Of a stretch of DNA of 64,000 nt, positions 1-9,058 are shown piece after piece; positions within the stretch are counted from its first letter, which is position 1, and each line of letters opens with the position of its first letter. The position numbers and the translations under genes were made by a program. The notes under the pieces were generated by a model. That model was not told the DNA's origin, did no database searches, and saw nothing but the letters and a program-made list of their open reading frames with translations. The stretch is from Mesorhizobium sp. BR1-1-16 (GTDB taxonomy: Bacteria > Pseudomonadota > Alphaproteobacteria > Rhizobiales > Kaistiaceae), in assembly GCF_020165495.1 (NCBI RefSeq), contig NZ_JAIUIE010000004.1, forward strand, positions 340,694 to 404,693, in the 5' to 3' direction.

Positions 1-1
1 C

Positions 2-346
2 TTTGCCCCCAATGCCGCGGGGCTCGTCGTCGTCGTGATCGCGCTCGGCCTCTGGGGTTTGTTCGGCTGGGCGTTGCCCGCTGTGCAGCAGGTGCGCCTC
101 GTCGCGGTCGATCCGCCGCTCGCCGCGGTCTCGCTGTCGCTGAACTCGTCGGCGATCTATCTCGGAACGGCGGCCGGAGCGACGGCCGGCGCCGCCGCGA
201 TCGATCTCTTCTCGGTGACGGCGATCGGCTGGACAGCCGCCCTCTTCGAGGTGGCGGCGCTCGTCCTCTTCGCGCTCACATCGCGGGCCGACCGGCGCGC
301 CTGGCTCCGGCGTGACGGGGTACCGGCCTGCCCTGACGCGGCGTGA
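2..346 (+). CDS. MFS transporter, C-terminal fragment (5' end outside window)
   Basis: The reading frame is open from base 2, so only about 114 C-terminal residues are present. They form three hydrophobic segments separated by short loops and end in a basic, cytoplasm-like tail (RADRRAWLRRDG). The pattern ALPAVQQVRL followed by SLNSSAIYLGTAAGA is typical of the last three helices of the DHA1 group of major facilitator exporters (AraJ/YdhP/NepI-like), in which helix 11 carries the conserved N-S-S/A-x-x-x-G stretch. The substrate cannot be told from this fragment. It points toward mtnA and converges on it with a gap of about 30 bases, so the two are not co-transcribed. Confidence 0.75.
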   Translation, partial: FAPNAAGLVVVVIALGLWGLFGWALPAVQQVRLVAVDPPLAAVSLSLNSSAIYLGTAAGATAGAAAIDLFSVTAIGWTAALFEVAALVLFALTSRADRRAWLRRDGVPACPDAA

Positions 347-377
347 CGTGACGCGGCGCGACCCGGCTCCGGCCTGA

Positions 378-1475
378 TCAGGCGGCCTGCTCCGGATAGA
401 GCCCGAGCAGGCCCTCTCGGCTCGCCTTGGCGACGCCGCGCTCGGTGACGAGGCCGGTCAGCAGCCGGGCCGGCGTCACGTCGAACGCCGGATTGGCCGC
501 CTTGGTGCCCTTCGGCGCCAGGCGCACCTTCACGATCGTGCCATCGCCGGCGATGCCCGAGATATGCGTGACCTCGTCGCTCGCGCGCTCCTCGATCTCG
601 ATTTCCTTGACGCCGTCATCGACGCGCCAATCGATCGTCGAGCCGGGCATCACAACATAGAACGGCACGTGATTGTCATGCGCGGCCAGTGCCTTCAGAT
701 AGGTGCCGATCTTGTTGCAGGCATCGCCCGAGGCGGTGACGCGGTCGGCGCCGACGAGGCAGATGTCGATCGCGCCATGCTGCATCAGATGGCCGCCGGC
801 ATTGTCCACGATCAGCGTATGCGGCACGCCATGCGAGCCGAGTTCCCATGTGGTGAGGCTGGCACCCTGGTTGCGCGGCCGCGTCTCGTCGACGAAGACA
901 TGCACCGGAATGCCGCTGTCATGGGCGCTGTAGACGACGCCGAGCGCGGTGCCCCAGTCGACGCAGGCGATCCAGCCGGTGTTGCAATGGGTGAGAATGT
1001 TCACTGGGCCCGAGCGGCCCTTCGCTTCCCAGATCTCGCGAATGAGCGCCGCGCCATTGGCCGCCATCGTGCCATTCGTGCGGATGTCCTCGGCATGCAG
1101 GCGGTCGGCGGTCGCGAAGGCAGTGGCCGCGCGCTCGCCCTCCGGCAGGCCGGCGACGGCCGCGCGGACGATGTCGAGCGCCCAGCGGAGGTTGACCGCC
1201 GTCGGACGCGCCGCGTAGAGCGCCTCATAGGCGCCGGCGACATTGGCGTCGGAGGCATCGGCGGCCAGCGCCATCGCATAACCGTAGGCGCCGGTGACGC
1301 CGATCAGCGGGGCGCCGCGCACCACCATCCGCCTGATCGCGTCGATCGCCTCGGTGACGCTTTCGATCCGAAGCGTTTCGAAGCGATGCGGCAGCAGCGT
1401 CTGGTCGACCACCGTCACGGCGGGCTCATTGCCGTCACGCCAGATCGAACGATAAGCGACGCCGTCAACTTTCAT
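378..1475 (-). CDS. mtnA: S-methyl-5-thioribose-1-phosphate isomerase MtnA
   Basis: Methionine salvage enzyme that isomerises methylthioribose-1-phosphate to methylthioribulose-1-phosphate in the cytoplasm. Visible family signatures are RGAPLIGVTGAYG (53-65), THCNTG with the catalytic Cys164, DETRPRNQGASLT (197-208) and GADRVTASGD with catalytic Asp244, followed by NKIGTY. These match the Cys160/Asp240 pair of the characterised Bacillus enzyme. I chose the start at 1475 because GGAGAG lies 7 bases upstream; the ATG six codons earlier has no ribosome binding site. At 365 residues the length is normal. It is divergent from mtnC, with about 150 bases between the two starts. mtnB, mtnD and mtnK are not in the window. 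Confidence 0.95.
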   Translation of the reverse strand: MKVDGVAYRSIWRDGNEPAVTVVDQTLLPHRFETLRIESVTEAIDAIRRMVVRGAPLIGVTGAYGYAMALAADASDANVAGAYEALYAARPTAVNLRWALDIVRAAVAGLPEGERAATAFATADRLHAEDIRTNGTMAANGAALIREIWEAKGRSGPVNILTHCNTGWIACVDWGTALGVVYSAHDSGIPVHVFVDETRPRNQGASLTTWELGSHGVPHTLIVDNAGGHLMQHGAIDICLVGADRVTASGDACNKIGTYLKALAAHDNHVPFYVVMPGSTIDWRVDDGVKEIEIEERASDEVTHISGIAGDGTIVKVRLAPKGTKAANPAFDVTPARLLTGLVTERGVAKASREGLLGLYPEQAA

Positions 1476-1627
1476 CACGAACTCTCCAGACATGCCGGCG
1501 CCGCCGGCGGAAAAGGGGGATGACCCCGCAGACGTAATCGAGTAGAGGCGAAGCCTCGGCTCTTCAACCCCGATCGGAGCCGCCGACAGCGCGATCCCGG
1601 CTGAGGCGGCCGCCTGGAGATGACGAC

Positions 1628-2341
1628 ATGACGAACCATCCGATCCGCGCTGTCGTCACCGACATCGAAGGCACCACCTCGTCGATCGCCTTCGTCAAGG
1701 ACGTGCTGTTCCCTTATGCGCGGCAGCGGCTCGCCGGTTATGTCGCCGAGCATTCCGACGAAGCGGCCGTCCAGTCGGCACTGGCCGAAGCGCGGACGCT
1801 GGCCGGACAGCCGACGCTGTCGCAGGACGAGACCATCGCGCTGCTGCAGGGATGGATCGATGCCGATCGCAAGGCGACCCCGCTCAAGACGCTGCAAGGC
1901 CTCATCTGGGAAGACGGATACCGTTCGGGAACCCTCAAGGGCGATCTTTATCCCGATGCGGCCGAATTTCTGGCCCGCTGGCGCAATGAGGGCCTGTCGC
2001 TCTACGTCTATTCATCGGGCTCCGTGCTGGCGCAGAAGCTTATCTTCGGCCACACCGAATTCGGCGATCTGACCATCCTGTTCTCCGGCTTCTTCGACAC
2101 GACGGTCGGCGCCAAGACCGATCACGCCTCCTATGCGGCGATCGCAGAGGTTGCCGAACTGCCGCCTTTCCGCATCCTCTTCCTCTCCGACAACACAGCG
2201 GAACTTGACGCTGCCCGCGAGGCCGGGATGATGACGATCGCGCTCGATCGCGGCGAGGCGGTGCTGCCGGAAGGTCACGGCCATCCCGTCGCCAGGGACT
2301 TCAGCGAGATCGATGCGCTCGCCGGCACGCTGAAGGCCTGA
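1628..2341 (+). CDS. mtnC: Enolase-phosphatase E1 (MtnC)
   Basis: Bifunctional HAD-superfamily enzyme of methionine salvage that enolises and dephosphorylates 2,3-diketo-5-methylthiopentyl-1-phosphate to the acireductone. The N-terminal DIEGTTSSIAFV (12-23) is the diagnostic MtnC form of the HAD motif I, with Asp12 and Glu14. The segment YVYSSGSVLAQKL corresponds to HAD motif II, and FLSDNTAELDAAREAGM to the motif IV acidic region. At 237 residues the protein is of usual size. GGAGA lies 8 bases before the ATG. The next gene (DMT transporter) begins 3 bases after its stop, so the two are probably transcribed together. Confidence 0.95.
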   Translation: MTNHPIRAVVTDIEGTTSSIAFVKDVLFPYARQRLAGYVAEHSDEAAVQSALAEARTLAGQPTLSQDETIALLQGWIDADRKATPLKTLQGLIWEDGYRSGTLKGDLYPDAAEFLARWRNEGLSLYVYSSGSVLAQKLIFGHTEFGDLTILFSGFFDTTVGAKTDHASYAAIAEVAELPPFRILFLSDNTAELDAAREAGMMTIALDRGEAVLPEGHGHPVARDFSEIDALAGTLKA

Positions 2342-2344
2342 CGC

Positions 2345-3256
2345 GTGGACAAGGCGCGGCGCATGGCCACGGCGACCGGAGCGCTCGCCATCCTGTTCTG
2401 GTCGTGCCTCGCGCTCCTGACCAGCCTGTCACGCGAGATCCCGACCTTCGAGGCGCTGGCCATCACCTTCGCGATCGGCGCGGTGACGCTTTTCCTGTGC
2501 TTCCTGCCGCGCCGCGGCGTGATGGGCATAGCGCGCGCCTTCGCCAGATGGCCGCTGCGGGCCTGGGCGCTCGCGATCAGCGGGATCTTCGTCTACCACG
2601 CGCTCTATTTCATCGCGATCCGCCTCGCACCGGCCGGGCCGGTCACGATCATCAACTATCTCTGGCCGTTGGCGATCGTCATCCTTGCCGGCGTCTTGCC
2701 TGGCGGCGACAGCCGCCTCGGCTGGCCGCAACTGGTCGGCGGCGCCATCGGCTTCGGCGCGACCGTGCTGCTGGTCGGCTTCGGCGGCATCGCGCTCGGC
2801 AGCGACGCGCTGGTAGGCTATGGCTGCGCCCTCGCCTGCGCGCTGGTCTGGGGTCTCTATTCGGTGCTGAACAACCGGATCGGCGCCACCGGCAGCGAGC
2901 CGATCATCGGGGTCTGCGTGGCCGTCGCCCTGCTTGGCGCGATCGGCCATTTCGCTGCGGGCGAGACCTTCGTCATGCCGGATGGCGGCGCGGCGCTGTC
3001 GCTCCTCCTTCTCGGCGTCGGTCCGGTCGGCGCCGCATTCGCGGCCTGGGATCATGCGACGAAGAGAGGCGACATCGCGGTCCTCGGCGCACTCTCCTAT
3101 GCGACGCCGCCGCTCTCGATGATCCTGCTCGTCGCGGCCGGCACGGCCGAGCCGAGCTGGCGCCTTGCACTGGCCACCCTGCTGGTCGTCGCCGGCGCCG
3201 CCCTTGCCGCGATGCCTGGCGGTGCCCGAAAGCTGCGCATGCGTCCGGCGGCTTAG
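2345..3256 (+). CDS. DMT-superfamily (EamA) transporter
   Basis: Inner-membrane protein of 303 residues with about ten hydrophobic helices and two related halves, the normal layout of EamA-domain transporters (RhaT/YddG-like amino acid or metabolite exporters). Visible marks are the VYHALYFIAIRLAPAGPVTIINYLWPLAIVI segment, ending in the P-T/N-N-Y-L-W-P pattern seen in YddG-like aromatic amino acid exporters, and ALVWGLYSVLNNR at the start of the second half. A GTG start at 2345 is used here because it falls 3 bases after mtnC; an in-frame ATG at 2363 is the alternative. Position behind mtnC suggests co-transcription, but the substrate is unknown. Its end overlaps the convergent hydrolase gene by 4 bases. 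Confidence 0.85.
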   Translation: MDKARRMATATGALAILFWSCLALLTSLSREIPTFEALAITFAIGAVTLFLCFLPRRGVMGIARAFARWPLRAWALAISGIFVYHALYFIAIRLAPAGPVTIINYLWPLAIVILAGVLPGGDSRLGWPQLVGGAIGFGATVLLVGFGGIALGSDALVGYGCALACALVWGLYSVLNNRIGATGSEPIIGVCVAVALLGAIGHFAAGETFVMPDGGAALSLLLLGVGPVGAAFAAWDHATKRGDIAVLGALSYATPPLSMILLVAAGTAEPSWRLALATLLVVAGAALAAMPGGARKLRMRPAA

Positions 3257-3978
3257 CCGAGCGTTTCCTCGAGCACCATCAGCAGCCGCTTCCAGTGGCG
3301 CGCGTCGCCGGCCGCGTCATGGACGCCGTGGTCGGGAACGGCCCAGCCATGGCTCATGACGACATAATTCTCGATCATATGGTCGACCTCGGCCGTCCGC
3401 AGCGCCTCGGCGAGCCGGGCCGACTGTTCCGGCGGGAAGCTGTTGTCGATCCCGGCCACGCCGACATAGACGCGTCCGCGGACACTCCCCATGCGCCGAT
3501 GCGGCGAATCGTCAGCCTCGCTCGCGAGATTGCCGCCGTGAAAAGACAGCGCCGCCGCGACGCGGTCCGGATAGGCGGCCGCCGCAACCAGCGCCCGTCC
3601 GCCGCCCATGCAATAGCCGAGGGTCGCGATCGGGCCGGTCGCGCCGGCTGCCGTGAGCGCCGCGATATAGGCGCCGCTGTCGGCTTCGGTCATCGTCTGG
3701 GTGGTGCCGCGGATCATGGTCATCAGTTGCTGACGCGATGTCTCGTGGCTGAAGGCGTCGGCTGCAAACGGACCATAGGCACCGAAGCGATAGAAGAGAT
3801 CGGGGACGAGCACGTTGTATCCGGCATCGGCCAGCCGCTCGGCCATGCCGGCGAGCGCCGGCCGCGGGCCGAAGGCGTCCATATAGAGGATGACGCCGGC
3901 GGTCGACGGCGTCGTGGCTGAATGAAGGCTTGCCGGGCATACGCCATCGGCCGTCTCGATCTCAATCTGCTGCGGCAT
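3253..3978 (-). CDS. Dienelactone hydrolase family protein
   Basis: Cytoplasmic alpha/beta hydrolase of 241 residues. GYCMGGGRAL (121-130) places a cysteine nucleophile at Cys123, the same position and context (G-x-C-x-G-G) as in characterised carboxymethylenebutenolidase. The catalytic Asp is expected in the YVGVAGIDNSFPPEQ stretch, and a His in the MSHGWAVPDHGVHD region. Family members hydrolyse dienelactones in chloroaromatic breakdown or act on other small esters; no aromatic pathway genes are nearby, so the substrate is open. It overlaps the convergent DMT transporter gene by 4 bases and is separated from the ABC permease behind it by about 75 bases, with which it shares orientation. Confidence 0.85.
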   Translation of the reverse strand: MPQQIEIETADGVCPASLHSATTPSTAGVILYMDAFGPRPALAGMAERLADAGYNVLVPDLFYRFGAYGPFAADAFSHETSRQQLMTMIRGTTQTMTEADSGAYIAALTAAGATGPIATLGYCMGGGRALVAAAAYPDRVAAALSFHGGNLASEADDSPHRRMGSVRGRVYVGVAGIDNSFPPEQSARLAEALRTAEVDHMIENYVVMSHGWAVPDHGVHDAAGDARHWKRLLMVLEETLG

Positions 3979-4053
3979 CGGTTGTGGTCTTTCCTGGGAG
4001 GGGAGCGGCGGGGAGGCGCCGCCCGCTCAAAACTATGGCAGACTTATCAACTG

Positions 4054-4983
4054 TCAATCGCCAGCGCGGCCGAGCTGGCGCACGAGGACGGCGGCGAGAA
4101 TGATCGCGCCGGTCATCAGGTCCTGCAGGAAGCTCGGCACGCCGAGAATGGTGAGGCCATTCGAGACCACGGCGATGATGGCGGCGCCGACCAGCGTGCC
4201 CGGCACGCTCGGCTCGCCCTCGCGAAAAGCCGTCATGCCGAGGAAGACGGCCGCATAGGCCGAAAGCAGATAGCCGCCGCCGCCAGTCGGATGGGCGCTG
4301 CCAAGCCGTGCGGCCAGCAGGAGACCGGCGAGCGCGGCAAGGCCTGCCGAAAGCGCGAAGGCGATGATCATGTCGCGCCGGACCGGCAGACCGACCAGCC
4401 GCGCCGCCTCGCGGTTTCCGCCGATCGCATAGAGCCGCCGCCCGAACTCGGTCGCATCGAGCAGCAGCCAGGCGATCACGGCCGTGCCGATCAGCCAGAG
4501 CGTCGGCACGGGCAAACCGAGAACGGTGCCACGACCAAGATCGCGAAAGGCCGGCGGAATGCCGGAAAAGAGCGTTGCGCCGTCCGAGATCCAGAAGGTC
4601 AGCCCGCCGATGACCGTGCCGAAGGCCAGCGTCGCGATGAAGCTCGGCACAGCGAAGCGCGCGACGAGAAAGCCCGAAACAGTGCCCATCGCCAGGGCCG
4701 CGATGACGACCAGCGCGAACACCGCCGCTATGCCATGACCGGCGCCGAACAGCGACACGGCGGCGATGCCGGCGAAGGATACGACGGCCGAGACCGAAAG
4801 ATCGAACTCGCCGACCACCATCACCAGCGTCGCGCCGATCGCCACGATCGCGAGCAGCGACATCTGCTGGGTGATGTTGACGAGATTGGCCACCGTCCCG
4901 AAGGCACCCGGCGATGCGACGGCAAAGACAGCGACGATCAGGGCCAGCGCGAGAAGCGTGCCATAGCGGCGGAGGAGGGTCAT
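4054..4983 (-). CDS. Ribose/monosaccharide-type ABC transporter permease (RbsC-like)
   Basis: Integral membrane subunit of a carbohydrate ABC importer of the CUT2 group. The 309 residues hold about nine or ten hydrophobic helices and the CUT2 permease signature VVGEFDLSVSAVVSFAGIA (56-74), the equivalent of G-G-I-D-L-S-V-G in RbsC. The start codon overlaps the stop of the ATPase gene upstream (ATGA), so translation is coupled. It is the third gene of the operon binding protein - ATPase - permease. Substrate specificity cannot be read from the permease; the FGGY kinase upstream suggests a pentose, hexose or polyol. Confidence 0.9.
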   Translation of the reverse strand: MTLLRRYGTLLALALIVAVFAVASPGAFGTVANLVNITQQMSLLAIVAIGATLVMVVGEFDLSVSAVVSFAGIAAVSLFGAGHGIAAVFALVVIAALAMGTVSGFLVARFAVPSFIATLAFGTVIGGLTFWISDGATLFSGIPPAFRDLGRGTVLGLPVPTLWLIGTAVIAWLLLDATEFGRRLYAIGGNREAARLVGLPVRRDMIIAFALSAGLAALAGLLLAARLGSAHPTGGGGYLLSAYAAVFLGMTAFREGEPSVPGTLVGAAIIAVVSNGLTILGVPSFLQDLMTGAIILAAVLVRQLGRAGD

Positions 4984-6548
4984 GCGACGGCGGCGGCCCG
5001 GTTCGGCTGAGGGGGATGGCTGCGCGGTGCGTGTCCAAAGGCGGCGGCTACGACCGCCTCGCGCGTCAGCACGGCGCCGGCAAGATCGGCGACGATGCGG
5101 CCGCCATTCATGACGAGCACGCGATCGGCGAGCGCCATCAGTTCCTCTATGTCGCTGGTCGCCGCGATCACGGCGGCGCCTGAAGCGGCGATGCGTCGGA
5201 TCTCGCCGTGAATCTCCGCCTTGGCGCCGACATCGACACCGCGCGTCGGCTCATCGATCAGCGCGAGGCGGATCGGGCGGCCGAGCCAGCGGCCGAAGAG
5301 CAGCTTCTGCTGGTTGCCGCCGGAAAGGGTTAGTGGTGAGCTATCGAGACTGGCCGCCACGAGGCGGAGCCGCGTCCCGACATCGCGCGCGAAGGCGTGG
5401 ATCTGGCCGCGCGCCGGCAGCGGCAGGCGCGGAATGCGCCGAAAATCGGAAAGATGGGCAAGCGCGAGATTGTCGGCGATCGAAAGCGCGCCGGCGAAGC
5501 CTTCGCGGCGGCGATCCTCCGGCACATAGACGGCGCCCTGCGCGATGCGGCCGGCCGGGCCGCCTGCAAGCGGGCGGCCGGCGAGACGGATGGTCCCGAC
5601 GACTGGCAAGGCGCCCCACAGCGCCTTCAATAGCGCCGAACGGCCGGCACCGACAAGGCCATAGAGGCCGACGATCTCGCCGGCGCCGATCTCGATTACC
5701 GCGTGGCTGCCGGCGGGGCCGAAGGCGATATTGGCGGAAAGTGCTATGTCGCCGGAAGGCGCGAGGCGCGCCGCTTTCGGCAAAGTTTCAGCTGAGGCCG
5801 GTCCGCCCGACATCAGCCGCACGAGCCCGGCGCGGTCGATATCCTTGACGCGGCCGGCACCGACCGTGCGGCCACCACGCAGCACGGTGTAGCCGTCGGC
5901 CAGCGCCATGACCTCGTCGAGCCGATGCGAGATGAACAGCACCGCCGTGCCCGAGACGGAAAGCTGCCGGACGACCGCGTGCAGCCGCTCGGCCTCGGCC
6001 TCGGCCTCGCTGAGGCTTGAGGTCGGCTCGTCCATGACGACGAGGCGGGCGTCCGTCATCAGCGCACGCACGATCTCGGCCATCTGGCGCTGCCCCGGCG
6101 TCAGCCGCGCGGCCGGCCGGTCCAGCGGCAGGTCGGGCGCGATGCGAGCCGCCACCGCCGCCACACGCGCGCGCATCGCGGCGCGGTCGATGAACGGCCC
6201 CCTATGGGGATGGCGGCGGCCGATCCAGGCATTGCCGACCGTGTCGAACTGCGGGACCAGATTGAGCTCCTGATGGATGAAGCGGAAGCCGAGCGCCTCC
6301 GCCGCGAGCGGCCCCGCAATCGAAGCCGCCGCGCCATCGACGAGAATCGCGCCGCCGCCGGGCTGGTGGAGGCCGGACAGCAGCTTGATCAGCGTCGACT
6401 TGCCGGCGCCGTTCTCGCCGACCAGCGCATGCACCTCGCCCGGCGCGATCTCGAGATCGGCGCCGTCGAGCGCGCGGGTGGCGCCGAAATGCCGGGAAAC
6501 GCCGGCGAGAACCAGGAAGGGCTGGCGCCCTTCGCCCGCGTTCGTCAC
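4980..6548 (-). CDS. Sugar ABC transporter double ATPase (RbsA/MglA-like)
   Basis: Cytoplasmic energy-coupling subunit of a CUT2 importer: 522 residues made of two nucleotide-binding domains. The first has Walker A GENGAGKST (44-52), signature LTPGQRQMAEIVRAL and Walker B LVVMDEPTSSLS. The second has the degenerate P-loop GLVGAGRSALLKAL usual for RbsA-type proteins, signature LSGGNQQKLLFGRWL and Walker B LALIDEPTRGVD. The start is GTG at 6548, overlapping the stop of the upstream binding-protein gene by 4 bases, and its own stop overlaps the permease start. This double overlap argues for one tightly coupled operon. Confidence 0.93.
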   Translation of the reverse strand: MTNAGEGRQPFLVLAGVSRHFGATRALDGADLEIAPGEVHALVGENGAGKSTLIKLLSGLHQPGGGAILVDGAAASIAGPLAAEALGFRFIHQELNLVPQFDTVGNAWIGRRHPHRGPFIDRAAMRARVAAVAARIAPDLPLDRPAARLTPGQRQMAEIVRALMTDARLVVMDEPTSSLSEAEAEAERLHAVVRQLSVSGTAVLFISHRLDEVMALADGYTVLRGGRTVGAGRVKDIDRAGLVRLMSGGPASAETLPKAARLAPSGDIALSANIAFGPAGSHAVIEIGAGEIVGLYGLVGAGRSALLKALWGALPVVGTIRLAGRPLAGGPAGRIAQGAVYVPEDRRREGFAGALSIADNLALAHLSDFRRIPRLPLPARGQIHAFARDVGTRLRLVAASLDSSPLTLSGGNQQKLLFGRWLGRPIRLALIDEPTRGVDVGAKAEIHGEIRRIAASGAAVIAATSDIEELMALADRVLVMNGGRIVADLAGAVLTREAVVAAAFGHAPRSHPPQPNRAAAVA

Positions 6549-7459
6549 GGGCAGGTGACACCGAGCGTCTCGGGCGTGATCAGCTTGGCGGGAGCATAGA
6601 GCTCGGCCTTTTCAGGCTTTTCGCCGGCGAGGATCTTGGTGAGGCCGTCGGCGGCAAGGCCCGCCATGGCATCGAAATCCTGGCTGACCGTGCCCTTGAT
6701 ATGGCTGCAGGACTTGATCAGCTCGACGGCCTGCGGATTGCCGTCGATGCCGGCGACGATGATCTTCGAATCGGGCTTGTCGGCCTCGATCGCCAGCTGG
6801 GCGCCGATCGCCGGTTCGTCCCACGCCGCCCAGACCGCGTCGATCTGGTCGCCCTTGCTCTTCAGCAGGTCCTCGGTGGTCTTGCGCGCATCGTCGATCG
6901 GCCCGGGCACGACCATGTAGTGCTCGGCGATCACCTTGATATCGGGATTGGTCTTCAGCGCCGCATCAAGCGCCAATTCGCGCTGATGCACGCCCGGATG
7001 CGCCGAATAGTAGAACTTGACGATGTTGCCCTTGTGGCCAAGCTTGTCGAACAGGAAGTCGCTGAGCTTGGTGCCGAGTTCGAAATTGTCGGAGGTGACG
7101 TTGAGCATCACGCCGGGCGCCGTCGCGCCATCGATCGCGACGACCGGAATGCCGGCCGCGGCGGCGGCGCTGACCTGATCCTGGATCTGCTTCGGATCGA
7201 CGCTGACCAGCACGATCGCACCGACCTTGGCTGCCGTGACATCCTCGATGCGGCTGGCGAGCTGCCCCATGTCGCCGCGCGTGTCGACCACGGTGGCATT
7301 CCAGCCGGCGGTCTTCGCCTTTTCCTCGAACACCTTGATCATCTGGTTGGTGGCAACCGAGCTCTGATAGGGCGTGAGAACTGCGATATCGACGGCGCTG
7401 GCGGCGGAGGCTGTGGCGAGGAGGCCGGCGAAAGCGAGGGCAATGAGCGGAGCGCGCAT
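6545..7459 (-). CDS. Sugar ABC transporter periplasmic binding protein
   Basis: Exported substrate-binding protein of the ribose/autoinducer-2 class (periplasmic binding protein type 1). The first 22 residues form a signal peptide (basic start, hydrophobic core, cleavage near SAASA/VD). The mature part opens with IAVLTPYQSSVATNQMI, followed by the DTRGDMGQLASRIEDV pattern, VDPKQIQDQVSAAAAAGIPVVAIDG, and later AGIDGNPQAVELI and GTVSQDFDAMAGLAADGL, all characteristic of this fold. At 304 residues the length is usual. It is first in the three-gene ABC operon and lies 76 bases behind the FGGY kinase gene on the same strand. The ligand is unknown. Confidence 0.92.
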   Translation of the reverse strand: MRAPLIALAFAGLLATASAASAVDIAVLTPYQSSVATNQMIKVFEEKAKTAGWNATVVDTRGDMGQLASRIEDVTAAKVGAIVLVSVDPKQIQDQVSAAAAAGIPVVAIDGATAPGVMLNVTSDNFELGTKLSDFLFDKLGHKGNIVKFYYSAHPGVHQRELALDAALKTNPDIKVIAEHYMVVPGPIDDARKTTEDLLKSKGDQIDAVWAAWDEPAIGAQLAIEADKPDSKIIVAGIDGNPQAVELIKSCSHIKGTVSQDFDAMAGLAADGLTKILAGEKPEKAELYAPAKLITPETLGVTCP

Positions 7460-7535
7460 GATTTCTTGTTGTTCCCCGTGAATGGCGCTCGATTGTTATC
7501 GCTTCGGCGGGCGGCAGCGCAAGCGGAGACCCGGC

Positions 7536-8981
7536 TCAGAGATCCGCCGTCAGCGACCGCGCGGCCTCGGTCGCGCCACGATAGGCAGTGAAGCGCCGTG
7601 CGGCCCGCCCGGCGCGTTCGGGCCGGGGCGTTACGATGCGGCTGCCGGCCTCCGGCGCCGACGTCGCGCCAATGACAGGCGCCAGCATGCGATAGGCGCC
7701 ATAGGCGGTGACCAGGCGGCTTTCAGGCGGCACTTCGACCACGGCGCCGGTGACATCGGCGACGAGCTGCGCCACGACCGCGGCACCGGCCACGCCGCCG
7801 GCGAGCACGATGGCGCGCGGACGCACAGGCAGCGCGTCGAGATTGTCGCGGATCGCGAAGGCTAGGCCTTCGAGCACCGCATAGGCGAGCGCCTCGGTCT
7901 GCTGGGCGCGATCGAGCCCAAGAAACGCGCCGCGCACGGCGCGATCGATGAAGGGGCCACGCTCGCCGATCAGGAAGGGCAGGAACAAGGCCGAGGGCGG
8001 CTCGGCGTCATGGGTTGCGGCGGCGCCATAAAGCTCCGGCACGCTGCGTCCGGCGACATGGGCGAACCAGTCGATCGCAAGGCCGGCAGCGAGGAAGGGC
8101 GAGATGACGACGACGTCATTGCCGACCGGCGCCGCCAGCGTATAGGAGGCGCGCGGCGGAGCGGCGGTCTCCAGCGGCATGGCGGCGGCGATCCATCCGG
8201 TGGTGCCGAGATAGGCATGCGGCCGATCATGCGCCTCGCTGGCCGTGCCCCAGGCCGTGGCCCCGCCATCGCCGGCGCCGACATGGACCGGAATGCTGGC
8301 CGGCAGGCCGAGCGCCGCAGCCGCTCCCGGCAGCAGCGGCCCGGCCAGGGCGTCAGCCTCGAGAATATCGGGCAGAAGAGCCGGCGACAGGCCGATCGCG
8401 CCGAGGATGGTCGCGTCCCAGTTACGGCCGGCGAGGTTCATGAGCCCCGTGGTGGTGGCCGTCGAGGGATCGACGACGGCGCGGCCGGTCATGGCGAGAA
8501 TGACGGCATCCTTGGCGCCGAACAGGATGCGCGATGCCGCCGCCATGATTTCGGGCTCGTGGTCATGCAGCCAGTCGAGCCGGTAGAGGCAGAGCGCCGG
8601 ATCGATCCTGTTGCCGATACGCGCCTCGAAATCGGCCGGCAGGCCCTCTCCGACCGCCGCAACGCGCGACGCGTCGACACGGGCATCGCTGTAGAGGATC
8701 GCCGGGCGAAGCGGCGCGCCATCGCGGCCAAGCACGATGACGTTCTGCATCGAGCCGGACAGTGAAATGGCGTCGATGGCGTGATCGATGGCGAGCTCCG
8801 CCACGGCCTCGACTGTTGCCTGCCACCAGTCGCCGGATGCCTGCTCGGCAAAGCCCGGCTGTGGCGCCTCGGTCGCGACAGGCCGGTCGGCGACGCGCAA
8901 GGCGTGGCCATGACCATCGAAGAGCACCGCCTTGACCGAGGATGTGCCGACATCGACGATGAGAACCCGTTCTGCAGCCAT
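7536..8981 (-). CDS. FGGY-family carbohydrate kinase
   Basis: ATP-dependent sugar kinase of 481 residues. The N-terminal phosphate-1 loop VDVGTSSVKAVLFD (10-23), the DPSTATTTGLMNL segment, the substrate-side GAGDGGATAWG and the adenosine motif IVLAGGVAGAAVVAQLVADVTG are the landmarks of the FGGY (xylulokinase/gluconokinase/glycerol kinase) family. It lies directly upstream of the RbsABC-like operon on the same strand, 76 bases from the binding-protein gene, so it is likely the kinase for the imported sugar. With mtnA and mtnC close by, methylthioribose or a deoxypentose is a possible substrate, but this is inference; xylulose, gluconate or a polyol product would fit the protein equally well. 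Confidence 0.85.
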   Translation of the reverse strand: MAAERVLIVDVGTSSVKAVLFDGHGHALRVADRPVATEAPQPGFAEQASGDWWQATVEAVAELAIDHAIDAISLSGSMQNVIVLGRDGAPLRPAILYSDARVDASRVAAVGEGLPADFEARIGNRIDPALCLYRLDWLHDHEPEIMAAASRILFGAKDAVILAMTGRAVVDPSTATTTGLMNLAGRNWDATILGAIGLSPALLPDILEADALAGPLLPGAAAALGLPASIPVHVGAGDGGATAWGTASEAHDRPHAYLGTTGWIAAAMPLETAAPPRASYTLAAPVGNDVVVISPFLAAGLAIDWFAHVAGRSVPELYGAAATHDAEPPSALFLPFLIGERGPFIDRAVRGAFLGLDRAQQTEALAYAVLEGLAFAIRDNLDALPVRPRAIVLAGGVAGAAVVAQLVADVTGAVVEVPPESRLVTAYGAYRMLAPVIGATSAPEAGSRIVTPRPERAGRAARRFTAYRGATEAARSLTADL

Positions 8982-9058
8982 TCCACCCGTCCGCTCGTGC
9001 CCTCGAAGGGGCGCAATCTAGCGGCGGCGCTCCGCGGAGGCCACCCCGCACCCGTCTT

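Noticed and set aside
564..1523. 319-codon plus-strand frame across mtnA
   Set aside because: Antisense shadow of mtnA with no start signal or domain.
1476..1627. SAM riboswitch between mtnA and mtnC
   Set aside because: I could not fit a SAM-I or SAM-II core; only a short GAGGC/GCCTC hairpin is visible.
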